64,000 nucleotides of DNA from Paenibacillus sp. ACRRX (GCF_022346885.1 NZ_JAKRNK010000012.1:1-64000); one strand, 5' to 3'; counted from the first letter of the stretch, positions 1 to 8,419 are shown. Notes: a model not told the origin generated them from the sequence alone. Made by a program: numbers and translations.

Positions 1-79
1 GAGATAAATCTCGTGATTCTTAACATTCCCGTTCAATGCGCTTCATGATCAAGATCATGTCCTTCATTCAACGTTGCTC

Positions 80-102
80 GTTGTTCAGTTTTCAAGGAAC
101 AA
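80..102 (-). promoter_or_regulatory. boxA-like element of a stable RNA operon leader
   Basis: Read on the minus strand this is TTGTTCCTTGAAAACTGAAC, the antitermination-type motif that precedes 16S rRNA genes and recurs in Bacillota rRNA spacers. It lies downstream of two leftward promoters and points out of the left edge, so a 16S rRNA gene probably starts just outside the window. No mature rRNA sequence is visible inside. Confidence 0.65.
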
Positions 103-150
103 TTGTAAGTTACTTTCTTTTCTTCACCGCCGTTCAGCGGCGACTTTTAT

Positions 151-179
151 AATATATCATGTTGTTCAATCGAAGTCAA
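151..179 (-). promoter_or_regulatory. rRNA-type promoter P2 (leftward)
   Basis: Minus-strand TTGACT (174-179), 17-bp spacer, TATATT (151-156) preceded by TGA, as in an extended -10. It is the promoter nearer the boxA-like leader. A short GC hairpin (CGCCG..CGGCG) follows in the leader. Confidence 0.7.
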
Positions 180-259
180 CAACTTTTTTTAAGTTTATTT
201 CTTCAATTCAACTTCTGTTTCTTCTTTAAGCTTGTTCGCTCAAGAAGGGAACGAAAGAT

Positions 260-289
260 AATTTATCATAAATTGATATTATACGTCAA
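260..289 (-). promoter_or_regulatory. rRNA-type promoter P1 (leftward)
   Basis: Minus-strand TTGACG (284-289), 18-bp spacer, TAAATT (260-265) with a TGn extension. Together with the promoter about 110 bp downstream it forms the tandem P1-P2 arrangement typical of Bacillus-group rRNA operons. Confidence 0.6.
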
Positions 290-394
290 CCCTTTTTTCA
301 AAAAAGTTTGAAAGTTGGTTATCCCCGCTCTTTCTTGCCTGCCCCATCACATTCATACAGTGAACTTTCTCAATACCAGACTACAGTCGGATAA

Positions 395-619
395 CTACAT
401 CGGAATTAACCTGTGATTGCGCGCATAGCGCGACAAGTCTTTGGGTGTCGCAATACGGGCATACATCCTAAATACAGTTCGGTATCTAGCAGCGATAGCT
501 CTGCGAACATCTTTGTCTAATCGATTATCTCCTAGATCCAACAGCATTTCATCCAGCTCTTTGCGCAGCATATAACCTAGCTCTTTACATTCCTGTTCAT
601 TAAATAGAAATCCCAACAT
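395..619 (-). CDS. small conserved-looking protein of unknown function
   Basis: A 74-residue, charged, mostly helical-looking protein starting MLGFLFNEQE. The start at 617-619 is chosen because AAGGGGG lies 9 nt upstream (629-635). The longer open frame upstream would run through a large palindrome and has no ribosome binding site. It lies between the stable RNA promoters and the SpoIIM-like gene. I do not recognise the family and see no signal peptide or membrane segment. Confidence 0.6.
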   Translation of the reverse strand: MLGFLFNEQECKELGYMLRKELDEMLLDLGDNRLDKDVRRAIAARYRTVFRMYARIATPKDLSRYARNHRLIPM

Positions 620-664
620 GGCTACTAACCCCCTTAACAACTTCGACTTACGTTTAAAAGAACA

Positions 665-734
665 AAAGCGGTCCGCTCTCTTTGTCAATGATGACGAGCT
701 GTCCTCGTTATGCGTGACTAAGATGGACCGCTTT
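665..734 (-). terminator. 70-nt near-symmetric hairpin, probable terminator of the SpoIIM-like gene
   Basis: AAAGCGGTCC (665-674) pairs with GGACCGCTTT (725-734). Inside it, TCTT/AAGA, GTCA/TGAC and an 8-bp stem closing on loop CTGTC (699-703) continue the helix. On the minus strand the hairpin is followed by TTTTGTTCTTTT, so it can act as an intrinsic terminator. It is much longer than a normal terminator stem, so another role is possible. Confidence 0.55.
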
Positions 735-869
735 ACTGTTATGCTCATTTTTACTGATTTTTATCACTATGTGTGTGCTTATTTTAAGATATTGCTAAGA
801 CTACCTAAGCAAATCTGATAGTTACATGCCAGTATGCAGTTTCAAATCGTAATTTAGAAATGCATTTAC

Positions 870-1484
870 TTAAGCTGCTCCACTCATCAACCAGAACGTT
901 ATTGTACTTTCTATAATAGCCGCAACCAGCAACACTAAAGTAATCCAAACTGCTCCCGCTGCCGTCTTCTTCGTCCACATTCCAATGGTTGGGTTAGCTG
1001 TATTGGATCGATAACGCTTACTCATACGCTGCAATACAAGAACACCAAATCGCATTCCAAATGCTGCCGCTATCAGGATGGCTGGTATCTCTAATATGCC
1101 GTGTGGCAGCAATCCACGAACGACAACGGTAAGGAGATCCACGTTGTTTTCTGACATAACCCTGATCAAAAAACCTATAACCATACCGTTAATGACTAAA
1201 AAACCCAAGGGTAGCAGACCAAAGGCTATCCCTGCAAACATGATAAAGATTGCCTTTAATGCATTATTGTAAAAAATAAACACAAAAAAGGATAACTCTT
1301 TGTTTGAAGAATTCGACAGTGAATCTTTAATCTGTCCGATCCCTTCAAGCTGTTGCTTCAAAAAGGTTTCTAACCCGCTCCAACCATGACCAATAAAATA
1401 TCCCCCAACAAACAAAACGCACGCTAATGCGATATACCATTTGATTTCATTAAGTGTTGCGCAAAACGATCGCAAGCTCAACAT
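870..1484 (-). CDS. SpoIIM-like integral membrane protein (stage II sporulation protein M family)
   Basis: 204 residues with about five hydrophobic segments. One conserved stretch (LLPHGILEIPAILIAAAFGM, about residues 125-144) is typical of the SpoIIM/DUF95 family of membrane proteins. In Bacillus, SpoIIM belongs to the DMP peptidoglycan-degrading complex of engulfment. This paralogue sits next to pdaB, so a sporulation role is likely but not shown. The start ATG has AGAGGGA upstream. It is divergent from pdaB. Confidence 0.75.
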   Translation of the reverse strand: MLSLRSFCATLNEIKWYIALACVLFVGGYFIGHGWSGLETFLKQQLEGIGQIKDSLSNSSNKELSFFVFIFYNNALKAIFIMFAGIAFGLLPLGFLVINGMVIGFLIRVMSENNVDLLTVVVRGLLPHGILEIPAILIAAAFGMRFGVLVLQRMSKRYRSNTANPTIGMWTKKTAAGAVWITLVLLVAAIIESTITFWLMSGAA

Positions 1485-1511
1485 GGTCTTCGTCCCTCTC
1501 CCTTTTGTAAG

Positions 1512-1539
1512 TCATAATTCTATTAACTCAGCATACAGT
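1512..1539 (+). promoter_or_regulatory. sigma-E-type promoter for pdaB
   Basis: TCATAATT (1512-1519), 12-bp spacer, CATACAGT (1532-1539). The -10 is a perfect match to the sigma-E consensus CATACAnT. Transcription would start near 1546, about 70 nt before the pdaB start. This fits mother-cell expression during sporulation. Confidence 0.6.
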
Positions 1540-1614
1540 GTATTAAACAAGCGTGACAAGCCCGCAATGGCCTGCCGCTAACGTTAGCTACGTAACGAGA
1601 GGAGCGCACGTTGC

Positions 1615-2379
1615 ATGAATTCTTTTTATGTGTTTAGCGGTAAAAAAATTAAACGCGTCTTCTTCCTGATTGTTGCCGCATTATTTGCGGCAGGTGTTGT
1701 CTATGTGGAAAGCGACAATATTACTGTCTTTTCAGAAGGAAGTCCTTCCGCTATTTACAGCATTCCAACCGACAAGAAAGTTGTGGCTCTTACGTTTGAC
1801 ATCAGCTGGGGAGACAAGCGTACACAGCCAATTTTGGACATCCTGCAGCAGAAGGACTTAAAAAAAGCAACCTTCTTCTTATCTTCTCCATGGAGCAAAA
1901 CGCATACTGATACGGTAAAGAAGATGGTTGAGGCCGGTTATGAAATTGGTAGTCATGGGCATAAGCATGTTAATTACAGCAGCTTAAATGATGATGAAAT
2001 TCGTAAGCAGATTTCGACCGCACATCAAATGTTATCTGAAATTACGGGCAAAGAGCCTAACTTAATCCGAATGCCTAATGGAGACTTTGACAAACGTGTG
2101 CTACGTATTGCTGAGCAGCTTAATTATAAAGTTATCCAGTGGGATACAGATTCTCTGGACTGGAAGAACATCGGAGCGGACAACATTACGAAGCGTGTTA
2201 TTGACAGAGCCCATCCAGGAGACATCATTTTGATGCATGCCAGCGACTCGAGCAAGCAGACTCACCTTGCACTGCCTGCTATTATCGATCAGTTAAGGGC
2301 CAAGGGCTATGAGTTCGTCACCGTGTCCGAATTAATCCAACAAACAGAAATGAAAAATAAAACGATACAAGATCAATAA
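1615..2379 (+). CDS. pdaB: polysaccharide deacetylase family sporulation protein PdaB
   Basis: 254 residues, the usual PdaB length. An N-terminal membrane anchor or signal (about residues 10-31) precedes a NodB-type deacetylase domain. The first motif reads LTFDISWG (Asp62, with the family-typical loss of the second Asp), and the metal-binding motif is SHGHKH (His114, His118). PdaB is needed to keep spores intact late in sporulation and acts on cortex peptidoglycan. The ATG follows GAGAGGAG. It is divergent from the SpoIIM-like gene, convergent with kbaA, and neighbours the same sporulation genes as in B. subtilis. Confidence 0.92.
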   Translation: MNSFYVFSGKKIKRVFFLIVAALFAAGVVYVESDNITVFSEGSPSAIYSIPTDKKVVALTFDISWGDKRTQPILDILQQKDLKKATFFLSSPWSKTHTDTVKKMVEAGYEIGSHGHKHVNYSSLNDDEIRKQISTAHQMLSEITGKEPNLIRMPNGDFDKRVLRIAEQLNYKVIQWDTDSLDWKNIGADNITKRVIDRAHPGDIILMHASDSSKQTHLALPAIIDQLRAKGYEFVTVSELIQQTEMKNKTIQDQ

Positions 2380-2390
2380 TATGTAAAAAA

Positions 2391-2410
2391 GCTGACGGAT
2401 ATCCGTCAGC
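2391..2410. terminator. bidirectional terminator between pdaB and kbaA
   Basis: A perfect 20-bp palindrome (GCTGACGGAT/ATCCGTCAGC) flanked by A6 on the left and T4 on the right, so it can terminate both convergent genes. The TGA stop of kbaA (2406-2408) lies inside the stem. Confidence 0.85.
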
Positions 2411-3026
2411 TTTTGGCTGTTACAGGTAAAACTTCTGTATTTGCGGTATTTGAACGTAAAAGGCGGTGCAGAATTAAAATCTGATAAGCATTACATGAAA
2501 CTAAAGGAATAAATACAAACCAGGTTGCCATATGGCTGACATTTAAAGCAGACAATGTCTCAATGGTCGTCGCTACAATCATAAAGAACATGGTTGGAAT
2601 GAACGCTGCGCGATTCGTGCCTTTGACTTTGAATAAGGTTACAACAATGGCCACAATAAGCATCGCAACTCCAATGATTACATCAGAGGTTATATCCCGT
2701 TCCTCACCAAGCATCGTGCGTAAAAACATAACATCAAGCAGAACAAATACGGTTAAGACGACTTGAATATACTGCCAGCCTTTTTTGAACAGACCCAGGG
2801 CAATATAATTAAGCGTCAAATACGCAAAGAATCCCATCTGTGCATATACGCTAATCATAAAGCCGCTAATGGCCAATTGGAACACGTTAATTACAACGTC
2901 TACAGGGCCTCTAAGGTTACCTAACTCTTGCTGGAACAATTGCATGGACAGTCCTGTCAGCAACATGACTGCTCCCCCCACGCACAAGGTTGTCCAAAAT
3001 AAGAAAGACCATTTTCTAAGATTCAA
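2406..3026 (-). CDS. kbaA: KinB-signalling pathway activator KbaA
   Basis: About 206 residues with six predicted hydrophobic helices and a short basic tail, as in KbaA, a membrane protein needed for KinB-dependent entry into the Spo0A phosphorelay. I chose the TTG at 3024-3026 (MNLRKWSFLF) because GGAGGTGG stands 6-7 nt upstream. A start further up would place that ribosome binding site inside the gene. Its position between pdaB and gerD is the same as in Bacillus. Confidence 0.85.
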   Translation of the reverse strand: MNLRKWSFLFWTTLCVGGAVMLLTGLSMQLFQQELGNLRGPVDVVINVFQLAISGFMISVYAQMGFFAYLTLNYIALGLFKKGWQYIQVVLTVFVLLDVMFLRTMLGEERDITSDVIIGVAMLIVAIVVTLFKVKGTNRAAFIPTMFFMIVATTIETLSALNVSHMATWFVFIPLVSCNAYQILILHRLLRSNTANTEVLPVTAKS

Positions 3027-3090
3027 GGGGCTCCACCTCCGCAATGTTCATTATTTTACCAATATTCGCATAAAAAAACTATCGCTTTCG

Positions 3091-3121
3091 AACATAATTC
3101 ATAAATTATTCCGCCATACTA
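3091..3121 (+). promoter_or_regulatory. sigma-G-type promoter for gerD
   Basis: AACATA (3091-3096), 18-bp spacer, CATACTA (3115-3121). The -10 matches the forespore sigma-G consensus exactly, and gerD is a forespore gene in Bacillus. The start site would fall about 20 nt before the ribosome binding site. Confidence 0.55.
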
Positions 3122-3150
3122 CGCGTGAAGTGAGATGAGAAAGGAGTTCC

Positions 3151-3831
3151 ATGACTATGCGATTAGCGGTCATCCGTACTACTTTATTAGGTATTGCACT
3201 TATGTTGTTAGTCACCTCCTGTGACCAAGACCAGCAGGCTTCCAGCAATCAAATGGATTACAAGGAACTTAAAACGATGGTCGTTGATATTCTTAAAACA
3301 GAAGAAGGGCAAAAAGCGATTCAAGAGGCGCAAGGCTCCACCAATAACGTTCAAATGCAATCCATGAATATGCAGCAGCAGGAGCAAGTACGACTCGCTG
3401 TAAAAGATACACTTGTATCGCCCGATTACCATAAGGTGCTTGAGCAGGTGATGAAGGATCCTAAATTTGCAGGGGAATTCGCCAAAGCAATCAGTAAGGA
3501 AAATAAACAGCTTCATAAAGAGCTGATTAAAGATCCTTCCTATCAAAAGTCAGTTGGGGATATATTAAAGTCACCTGACACGATGAAGGCTTATCTGGAT
3601 GCCATGAAATCACCTGAATATCGAAAACAAATGATGACCTTAATGAAAGATGCCATGAACAGTCCGATGTTTAAGCTTGAAGTGATGGAGATTATGTCTA
3701 AGGTTGTAAAGGAAGAGCTTCAGCCTAAAGAAGAAAAATCCAAAGGTGATGGGCAAAGTAGTGAATCGGGTGAGGAATCCGGTTCGTCAGGCGGGGACAG
3801 CGAAGGCGGTCAAGATAAGAAAAATAGCTAG
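3151..3831 (+). CDS. gerD: spore germination lipoprotein GerD
   Basis: 226 residues. A signal peptide ending in the lipobox LVTSC (Cys24) is followed by an acidic helical domain with repeated KxPxY/M-type helices. The C-terminal tail (about residues 190-226) is rich in Glu, Ser and Gly. GerD is an inner spore membrane lipoprotein needed to cluster nutrient germinant receptors into the germinosome. AAAGGAG precedes two closely spaced ATGs (3151 and 3157), and either could be the start. The sigma-G-type promoter upstream agrees with forespore expression. Confidence 0.9.
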   Translation: MTMRLAVIRTTLLGIALMLLVTSCDQDQQASSNQMDYKELKTMVVDILKTEEGQKAIQEAQGSTNNVQMQSMNMQQQEQVRLAVKDTLVSPDYHKVLEQVMKDPKFAGEFAKAISKENKQLHKELIKDPSYQKSVGDILKSPDTMKAYLDAMKSPEYRKQMMTLMKDAMNSPMFKLEVMEIMSKVVKEELQPKEEKSKGDGQSSESGEESGSSGGDSEGGQDKKNS

Positions 3832-3858
3832 CCTCACCTCATATTTGAAAGGGTGACT

Positions 3859-3886
3859 AAAGGGAGCGTGATAACACGCTCCCTTT
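3859..3886. terminator. bidirectional terminator between gerD and salA
   Basis: AAAGGGAGCGTG (3859-3870), loop ATAA, CACGCTCCCTTT (3875-3886): a 12-bp perfect stem with A/T flanks, placed between the convergent genes gerD and salA. Confidence 0.85.
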
Positions 3887-3920
3887 TAAAAGTATGCGTA
3901 TTCATAATTACTTAAAACAA

Positions 3921-5048
3921 TTAAATGGTTCCTTCATTATCTAACAATGACTGTGCTAATTCCAAATACAAACCACCTATCTTGGAATCAGCTTTATATA
4001 CGGATGGTGAAAAGTCAGGTTCAGAAGGATGATTATCAGGCGCCCCTAATGGAATCTGTGCCAGCAGCTTCGTGGACAATGCTTCTGCCAATCTTCCTCC
4101 GCCTCCGCGACCGAATACATACTCTTTCTCGCCACAAGATCCACATTCTAGATAAGCCATATTTTCCACAACACCTATAATCTCATGCTTGGTTGAAATC
4201 GCCATCGTACCGGCGCGCGCTGCAACAAATGCGGCAGTTGCATGTGGTGTAGTTACAATAATCTCCTTGCTGTGTGGAAGCATTTGATGAATATCGAGGG
4301 CTACATCTCCGGTACCCGGCGGCAAGTCAAGCAGCACAACGTCCAGTTCTCCCCATTCCACCTCTTGGAAAAAGTTGCGCAGCATCTTGCCAAGCATAGG
4401 ACCTCGCCATACAACCGGACTGTTATCTTCTACAAAGAAACCCATAGACATAACTTTGACTCCAAAACGCTCTATTGGAATGACCCGTTCATTCACAATG
4501 ACTGGTCTATCCTCAATTCCCATCATATCTGGGACGCTGAAGCCGTAAATATCGGCATCGATCAGGCCCACTTTCTTCCCTAATCGCGCCAATGCTACCG
4601 CCAAGTTCACCGTAACTGTTGACTTGCCAACTCCGCCTTTTCCACTAGCAATCGCAATAAAGGTTACGTTAGAGGACGCCGCAAGCAGTGGACTAAGATT
4701 CTCTAATCCTGCACCATGACCTTGTGGAGCACGCTCAGATGAGGTTCCCTGGTTAGAATCCGGCTGAGCTGCCTGAATACCAATGGCTGATAATTCCTGT
4801 TCAGAGGCAATTCTGGTACGCACATGTACATCTGCAACGTCTAAGGTATGAACACGGCGCTTAATCTCCTCGATGAGCTGTTCACGCTGCTCTGCAGATG
4901 CATTGTCTGGTGCAACGATGGCTGTCAGTGAAACTTGATCAGGCTTGATCATCATGTCACGAATCCATTGGATGTCGGTTAAGTCACGTCCGCTTACTGG
5001 TTCTTTAATCCCTTGTAGCACGTCTATACACTGTTCCCTAGTTATCAA
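3921..5048 (-). CDS. salA: Mrp/NBP35-type P-loop ATPase SalA
   Basis: About 375 residues. The N-terminal MIP18-like (DUF59) domain is followed by a deviant Walker A motif GKGGVGKST (about residues 136-144) and a C-terminal CGSC metal site typical of ApbC/Mrp iron-sulfur carriers. In B. subtilis the orthologue SalA also regulates extracellular protease genes. I prefer the TTG at 5046-5048 (MITREQ), because GAGGTG sits 6 nt before it. A GTG three codons upstream overlaps that ribosome binding site. It follows cwlD with a 70-bp gap and is probably cotranscribed. Confidence 0.9.
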   Translation of the reverse strand: MITREQCIDVLQGIKEPVSGRDLTDIQWIRDMMIKPDQVSLTAIVAPDNASAEQREQLIEEIKRRVHTLDVADVHVRTRIASEQELSAIGIQAAQPDSNQGTSSERAPQGHGAGLENLSPLLAASSNVTFIAIASGKGGVGKSTVTVNLAVALARLGKKVGLIDADIYGFSVPDMMGIEDRPVIVNERVIPIERFGVKVMSMGFFVEDNSPVVWRGPMLGKMLRNFFQEVEWGELDVVLLDLPPGTGDVALDIHQMLPHSKEIIVTTPHATAAFVAARAGTMAISTKHEIIGVVENMAYLECGSCGEKEYVFGRGGGGRLAEALSTKLLAQIPLGAPDNHPSEPDFSPSVYKADSKIGGLYLELAQSLLDNEGTI

Positions 5049-5118
5049 GCGAAGCACCTCGTCTCTATCTATACTTGAGCATTATACTTCCTCCATACAT
5101 GTCCATTATATCACACCG

Positions 5119-5916
5119 TTAATCATTACCAACGGATTCTCCAGACATGTAACGCAAAATGCCCTTGTATACAGACGCAGCTACTTTTAGTTGGTACTGT
5201 TCATCAGCAAGCTGCCTGGATTCCTCAGGATGCGACAAAAAGCCTACCTCGACCAAAGCTGATGGAATCTTCAGCATACGCAGCAAATATAAATTTCGAT
5301 CGTCCGACTTGGCCACACGTTCGGTATTTTCCAGATTGCGTCTAATTTCTAATTGTATGAACTTGGCCAGCAATTCATTGTTGGGCATACTCTTGGCATA
5401 GAACGTTTGTGCACCACTCCATCTATTGGATGGGATACTATTCATATGTATGCTGATCAACAAATCCGCTTGCTTCTCTGAAATAAATTGGACTCTGCGG
5501 TTTAAATCTTCCGCTTTTCGCTTGGCGTATCCCTTCGTATCCTTGTCCGCCAGATCATAATCCCCTTCTCTAGTCATAACCACAACAGCCCCTGCCTGCT
5601 GTAAGTAATCCCTCAATTGGAGAGCTATCGCGAGATTAATATCTTTCTCAATAACACCTTGCTTGCTGCTTGCACCACCATCTGCCCCGCCGTGACCTGC
5701 ATCTATAGCTACTATTTTCCCTGACAACGGTGTCGTCCAATAAGTCCAGGTCTGTGTTGCAGGCATATCAGCCGTCATTATAACAATAACCAAGATTACA
5801 AGACATATGCTTATTAGCCACTGTCGGACATGCCTTAATGGTATCCACAAAATTCGACTTTTGCGCTGTCTTCGTTGTGATGATCGAGCATTATTATTGT
5901 TGTTCGTTCTCCACAT
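5119..5916 (-). CDS. cwlD: N-acetylmuramoyl-L-alanine amidase CwlD (muramic lactam synthesis)
   Basis: 265 residues. A basic N-terminus and one membrane helix (about 33-49) are followed by an Amidase_3 domain with the zinc ligands in DAGHGG (His75), a downstream SIHMN, and the catalytic Glu in LVEVGF. CwlD strips peptide side chains from spore cortex muramic acid so PdaA can form muramic lactam, the mark read by germination lytic enzymes. Its ribosome binding site GGAGGTGG lies within a hairpin that overlaps a sigma-E-type promoter. Confidence 0.92.
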   Translation of the reverse strand: MWRTNNNNNARSSQRRQRKSRILWIPLRHVRQWLISICLVILVIVIMTADMPATQTWTYWTTPLSGKIVAIDAGHGGADGGASSKQGVIEKDINLAIALQLRDYLQQAGAVVVMTREGDYDLADKDTKGYAKRKAEDLNRRVQFISEKQADLLISIHMNSIPSNRWSGAQTFYAKSMPNNELLAKFIQLEIRRNLENTERVAKSDDRNLYLLRMLKIPSALVEVGFLSHPEESRQLADEQYQLKVAASVYKGILRYMSGESVGND

Positions 5917-5924
5917 AAGAAATA

Positions 5925-5974
5925 GTCCACCTCCGCCCCATTACCTTATAACATCTATATGGGGGAAGGTGGAC
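5925..5974 (-). promoter_or_regulatory. hairpin masking the cwlD ribosome binding site
   Basis: On the minus strand GTCCACCTTCCCCCAT (5959-5974) can pair with the segment 5925-5941 that contains GGAGGTGGAC. The outer eight pairs are perfect, with interruptions inside. The Shine-Dalgarno sequence of cwlD would be buried in any message that starts upstream, for example read-through from sat. Confidence 0.6.
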
Positions 5975-5982
5975 AAATATAC
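5956..5982 (-). promoter_or_regulatory. sigma-E-type promoter for cwlD
   Basis: Minus-strand GTATATTT (5975-5982), 13-bp spacer, CATATA (5956-5961), close to the sigma-E consensus. Transcription would begin near 5946-5949, inside the loop of the masking hairpin, so the sigma-E transcript would lack the left arm of the stem. Confidence 0.5.
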
Positions 5983-6006
5983 GCATGTCCTGCCAAGCTT
6001 ATTTAA

Positions 6007-7185
6007 TTATACGCGAACCGTTGGCTCGGTCATCCCTTCAATTAAAATCCGAGCGACTTCAGGACGGGAGAACTCAGGCGGCGGGCATACACCATCACGC
6101 AGCATCGCTCTTACCTTCGTCCCAGACAACGTGAGGTGCTGTTCCTTAGGATGTGGGCAAGTCTTGCTTGAAGCCATGTTGCCACACGCTTTACAAAAGA
6201 AGCTATGTTCGAAAAATAACGGTGTAATTCCTAGCTCTTTGGCTTCAAAACGACGGAAAATTTCTTGTGCTTCATAAGTACCATAATAGTCGCCTACACC
6301 TGCATGATCTCGTCCAACGATAAAGTGTGTACATCCATAATTTTTCCGTACAATAGCATGGAAGATAGCCTCTCTCGGTCCTGCATAACGCATAGCTGCT
6401 GGAAAGACACCTAAAAATACCCGATCCGAGGGATAATAACCGTCAATCAGTGCCAAGTAACTTCGCATGCGCACATCAGCCGGCACATCATCAGACTTGG
6501 TCTCCCCTACTAATGGATTCAAGAACAAAGCGTCCACTATTTCCATCGCACTCTTTTGAATGTATTCGTGTGCGCGGTGAACAGGATTTCGGGTCTGGAA
6601 ACCTACAACTGTACGCCAGCCTCTCTCTGCAAATAATATTCTTGTCTCAGATGGGTCATAATAGTAGTCCTGAAAACGCTCTGGCTTCGGACGCTCAATT
6701 AATTGAATACTCCCGCCAACATAAGTAGTTGGACGATCCAACAACTTCTGTACACCTGGATGTGCAATATCAGAGGTCTTAAATACATTAATTGCTTCGT
6801 GAAAAGGATCAATCCCATAGATAGACTCCACTACTATCGAGCCATACAATACATTATCCTCTTCGCCTACAAGCGCAGCCAATTTGCCGACTTCCAATTC
6901 CTTTACGGTCGCAGGCGCTACTGCAAGCGTAATTGGAATGCTCCACACCGTACCGTTAGCCAATCGCATCTCAGACACTACACGATTGTAATCCTCTTCG
7001 TTCATAAAGCCTGTTAATGGTGAGAATGCGCCTACACCAATTAGGTCAAGATCCGATAGCGCCCAGCGATTAATTTTAATAACAGGCGCTCCTGTCAAAT
7101 CTGATCGCAATTGTTCTCGAGCCTCGCCTTCGACAAGACGATTAATCAGTTGACCACCGTGTGGCGGTATTGCCCATGCCGTCAT
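6007..7185 (-). CDS. sat: sulfate adenylyltransferase (ATP sulfurylase)
   Basis: 392 residues, normal for the single-domain homo-oligomeric enzyme. It makes adenylyl sulfate from ATP and sulfate, the first step of assimilatory sulfate reduction. Visible active-site motifs are [11 protein letters not shown] (nucleotide binding) and [12 protein letters not shown]. Near the C-terminus [12 protein letters not shown] forms the zinc-type Cys cluster of bacterial Sat. It lies 27 bp after cysH in the same direction, with an AGGAGG site in between, so the pair forms one operon. Confidence 0.95.
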   Translation of the reverse strand: MTAWAIPPHGGQLINRLVEGEAREQLRSDLTGAPVIKINRWALSDLDLIGVGAFSPLTGFMNEEDYNRVVSEMRLANGTVWSIPITLAVAPATVKELEVGKLAALVGEEDNVLYGSIVVESIYGIDPFHEAINVFKTSDIAHPGVQKLLDRPTTYVGGSIQLIERPKPERFQDYYYDPSETRILFAERGWRTVVGFQTRNPVHRAHEYIQKSAMEIVDALFLNPLVGETKSDDVPADVRMRSYLALIDGYYPSDRVFLGVFPAAMRYAGPREAIFHAIVRKNYGCTHFIVGRDHAGVGDYYGTYEAQEIFRRFEAKELGITPLFFEHSFFCKACGNMASSKTCPHPKEQHLTLSGTKVRAMLRDGVCPPPEFSRPEVARILIEGMTEPTVRV

Positions 7186-7212
7186 TACATGTTCCTCCTA
7201 ATCACTCAATGC

Positions 7213-7905
7213 TTACTTATGAAGACCACACTCGACTTTTCCTGTACCTGCCCATCTTCCTGCTCGAGGATCTTCCCCATCCATTACAGGACGAGTGCAG
7301 TGTATGCAGCCTATACTCGGAAAATTACGATCATGTAGTGGATTGTAAATAAGATTATTGGCCCGAATATAAGCCCATACATCGTCCCATGTCCAAGCTG
7401 CCAGCGGGTTGAATTTTACGAGTCCAAACTTGGTATCGTATTCGACCTTTTTGGAATTAGCGCGTGTGGGTGCTTGATCACGGCGAATACCAGTTATCCA
7501 CGCATCATATTTGCTTAAAATGTTAGTCAAGGGATCTACTTTGCGAATGTTGCAGCACTGATTGGGGTTAGAACTCCAAAGTTCCTCACCATGTACTTCG
7601 GCCTGCTGTTCTGGGGTTAGTACTGGAGCCACACGTACGAAATTTAAATTATAGTGGGAAGATATGCGGTCGCGAGTCTCGTACGTCTCATCAAAGTGAA
7701 ACTGTGTATCCAGGTAGAAAATATCGGTTGAAGGACTAATCTTCTGCAGCATATCAACTACAACAACATCTTCTGCACCGAAGCTGCATGCAAACGTAAG
7801 ATTAGGAAAGGTTTGTACCGCCCATGCAATCACTTCTTCAGCAGAAGCCGGTTCAAATTGCACGGCCTTTTCCGCAATTAACGCTTCTTTCTCCAATAGA
7901 TTCAT
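7213..7905 (-). CDS. cysH: assimilatory adenylyl-sulfate (APS) reductase CysH
   Basis: 230 residues of the PAPS/APS reductase family, which reduces the sulfonucleotide to sulfite with thioredoxin. The P-loop-like SFGAEDVV motif is near residue 40. CC (in QCCNIRKVDPL) and CIHC are the four [4Fe-4S] ligands that mark APS-using enzymes, and the catalytic Cys is in the C-terminal ECGLH. No cysC is present next to it, which fits direct use of APS made by Sat. The ATG follows GGAGGATG. Confidence 0.94.
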   Translation of the reverse strand: MNLLEKEALIAEKAVQFEPASAEEVIAWAVQTFPNLTFACSFGAEDVVVVDMLQKISPSTDIFYLDTQFHFDETYETRDRISSHYNLNFVRVAPVLTPEQQAEVHGEELWSSNPNQCCNIRKVDPLTNILSKYDAWITGIRRDQAPTRANSKKVEYDTKFGLVKFNPLAAWTWDDVWAYIRANNLIYNPLHDRNFPSIGCIHCTRPVMDGEDPRAGRWAGTGKVECGLHK

Positions 7906-7962
7906 GATACCGCATCCTCCAATTTATATTCCTACTATTTAGGTGTGTTTTATCTACTTTAT

Positions 7963-7991
7963 AGATTATTCAGTTTGGCTCTAAATGTCAA
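7963..7991 (-). promoter_or_regulatory. vegetative promoter of the cysH-sat operon
   Basis: Minus-strand TTGACA (7986-7991), 17-bp spacer, TAATCT (7963-7968). The leader is about 50 nt. I see no S-box or T-box structure in it. Confidence 0.75.
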
Positions 7992-8099
7992 TTCATTTTT
8001 TTCATTTTGGTTAGAAGTATATTCACTATTTGGGCCTAAGGTGTTTGGATTAAAGAAATACACGAGGAAATTATAGATGATACTTGCGAAAAGAAAAAA

Positions 8100-8127
8100 A
8101 GCCCCCTTCCATTTCAGGAAAAAGGCT
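8100..8127 (-). terminator. intrinsic terminator upstream of cysH
   Basis: On the minus strand AGCCTTTTTCC pairs with GGAAGGGGGCT (11 pairs including G-U), with a 6-nt loop, and is followed by a run of eight T. It shields cysH from transcription coming from the rpsI side. Confidence 0.75.
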
Positions 8128-8219
8128 CATTAAGCGTATGTATCTATGTTTTTATGGGGAACATCATGTTGAATATTTCATAAGTCGTTTCATAAAAATA
8201 AGCCTTATAAAATAAAAAA

Positions 8220-8243
8220 CCCCGGACCGATAGGTCCGAGGCT
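8220..8243 (-). terminator. native rpsI terminator, now displaced from its gene
   Basis: Minus-strand stem CCTCGGACC/GGTCCGGGG with a 4-nt loop, then TTTTTTATTTT. It directly follows the left copy of the rpsI 3' end and was the chromosomal terminator of rpsI before the prophage inserted. A second short inverted repeat lies between the stop codon and this stem. Confidence 0.8.
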
Positions 8244-8265
8244 GAAATCCCTGATTGATAAGGGA

Positions 8266-8331
8266 TTAACGTTTCGAGAATTGTGGCGCGCGACGAGCTG
8301 CTTTAAGACCGTATTTCTTACGCTCTTTCAT
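8266..8331 (-). repeat. attL core: orphan 3' end of rpsI (66-bp direct repeat, left copy)
   Basis: Identical over 66 bp to 38585-38650. It contains the last 21 codons and the stop of S9, cut off from the rest of the gene. The next base to the right (8332) diverges into phage sequence. The copy begins exactly at an ATG but has no ribosome binding site. Confidence 0.93.
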
Positions 8332-8419
8332 CGACCGTTAATGTAGGTTAATAAATGCGTTATATAATAGGAAGTCTTTATTTTTACCTTCGCATAATTT
8401 AACATTGTTTCACTTTATA

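Noticed and set aside
395-748. Longer 117-codon version of the small gene at 395-619
   Set aside because: The extension runs through the 70-nt palindrome and lacks a ribosome binding site, while the shorter start has a good one.
7906-7962. S-box riboswitch or CymR box in the cysH leader
   Set aside because: The leader is too short for an S-box, and the inverted repeat resemblance to a CymR site is weak.
8269-8331. 21-codon open frame in attL (orphan S9 tail)
   Set aside because: Begins at ATG by chance, no ribosome binding site or promoter; only the remnant of the attachment core.
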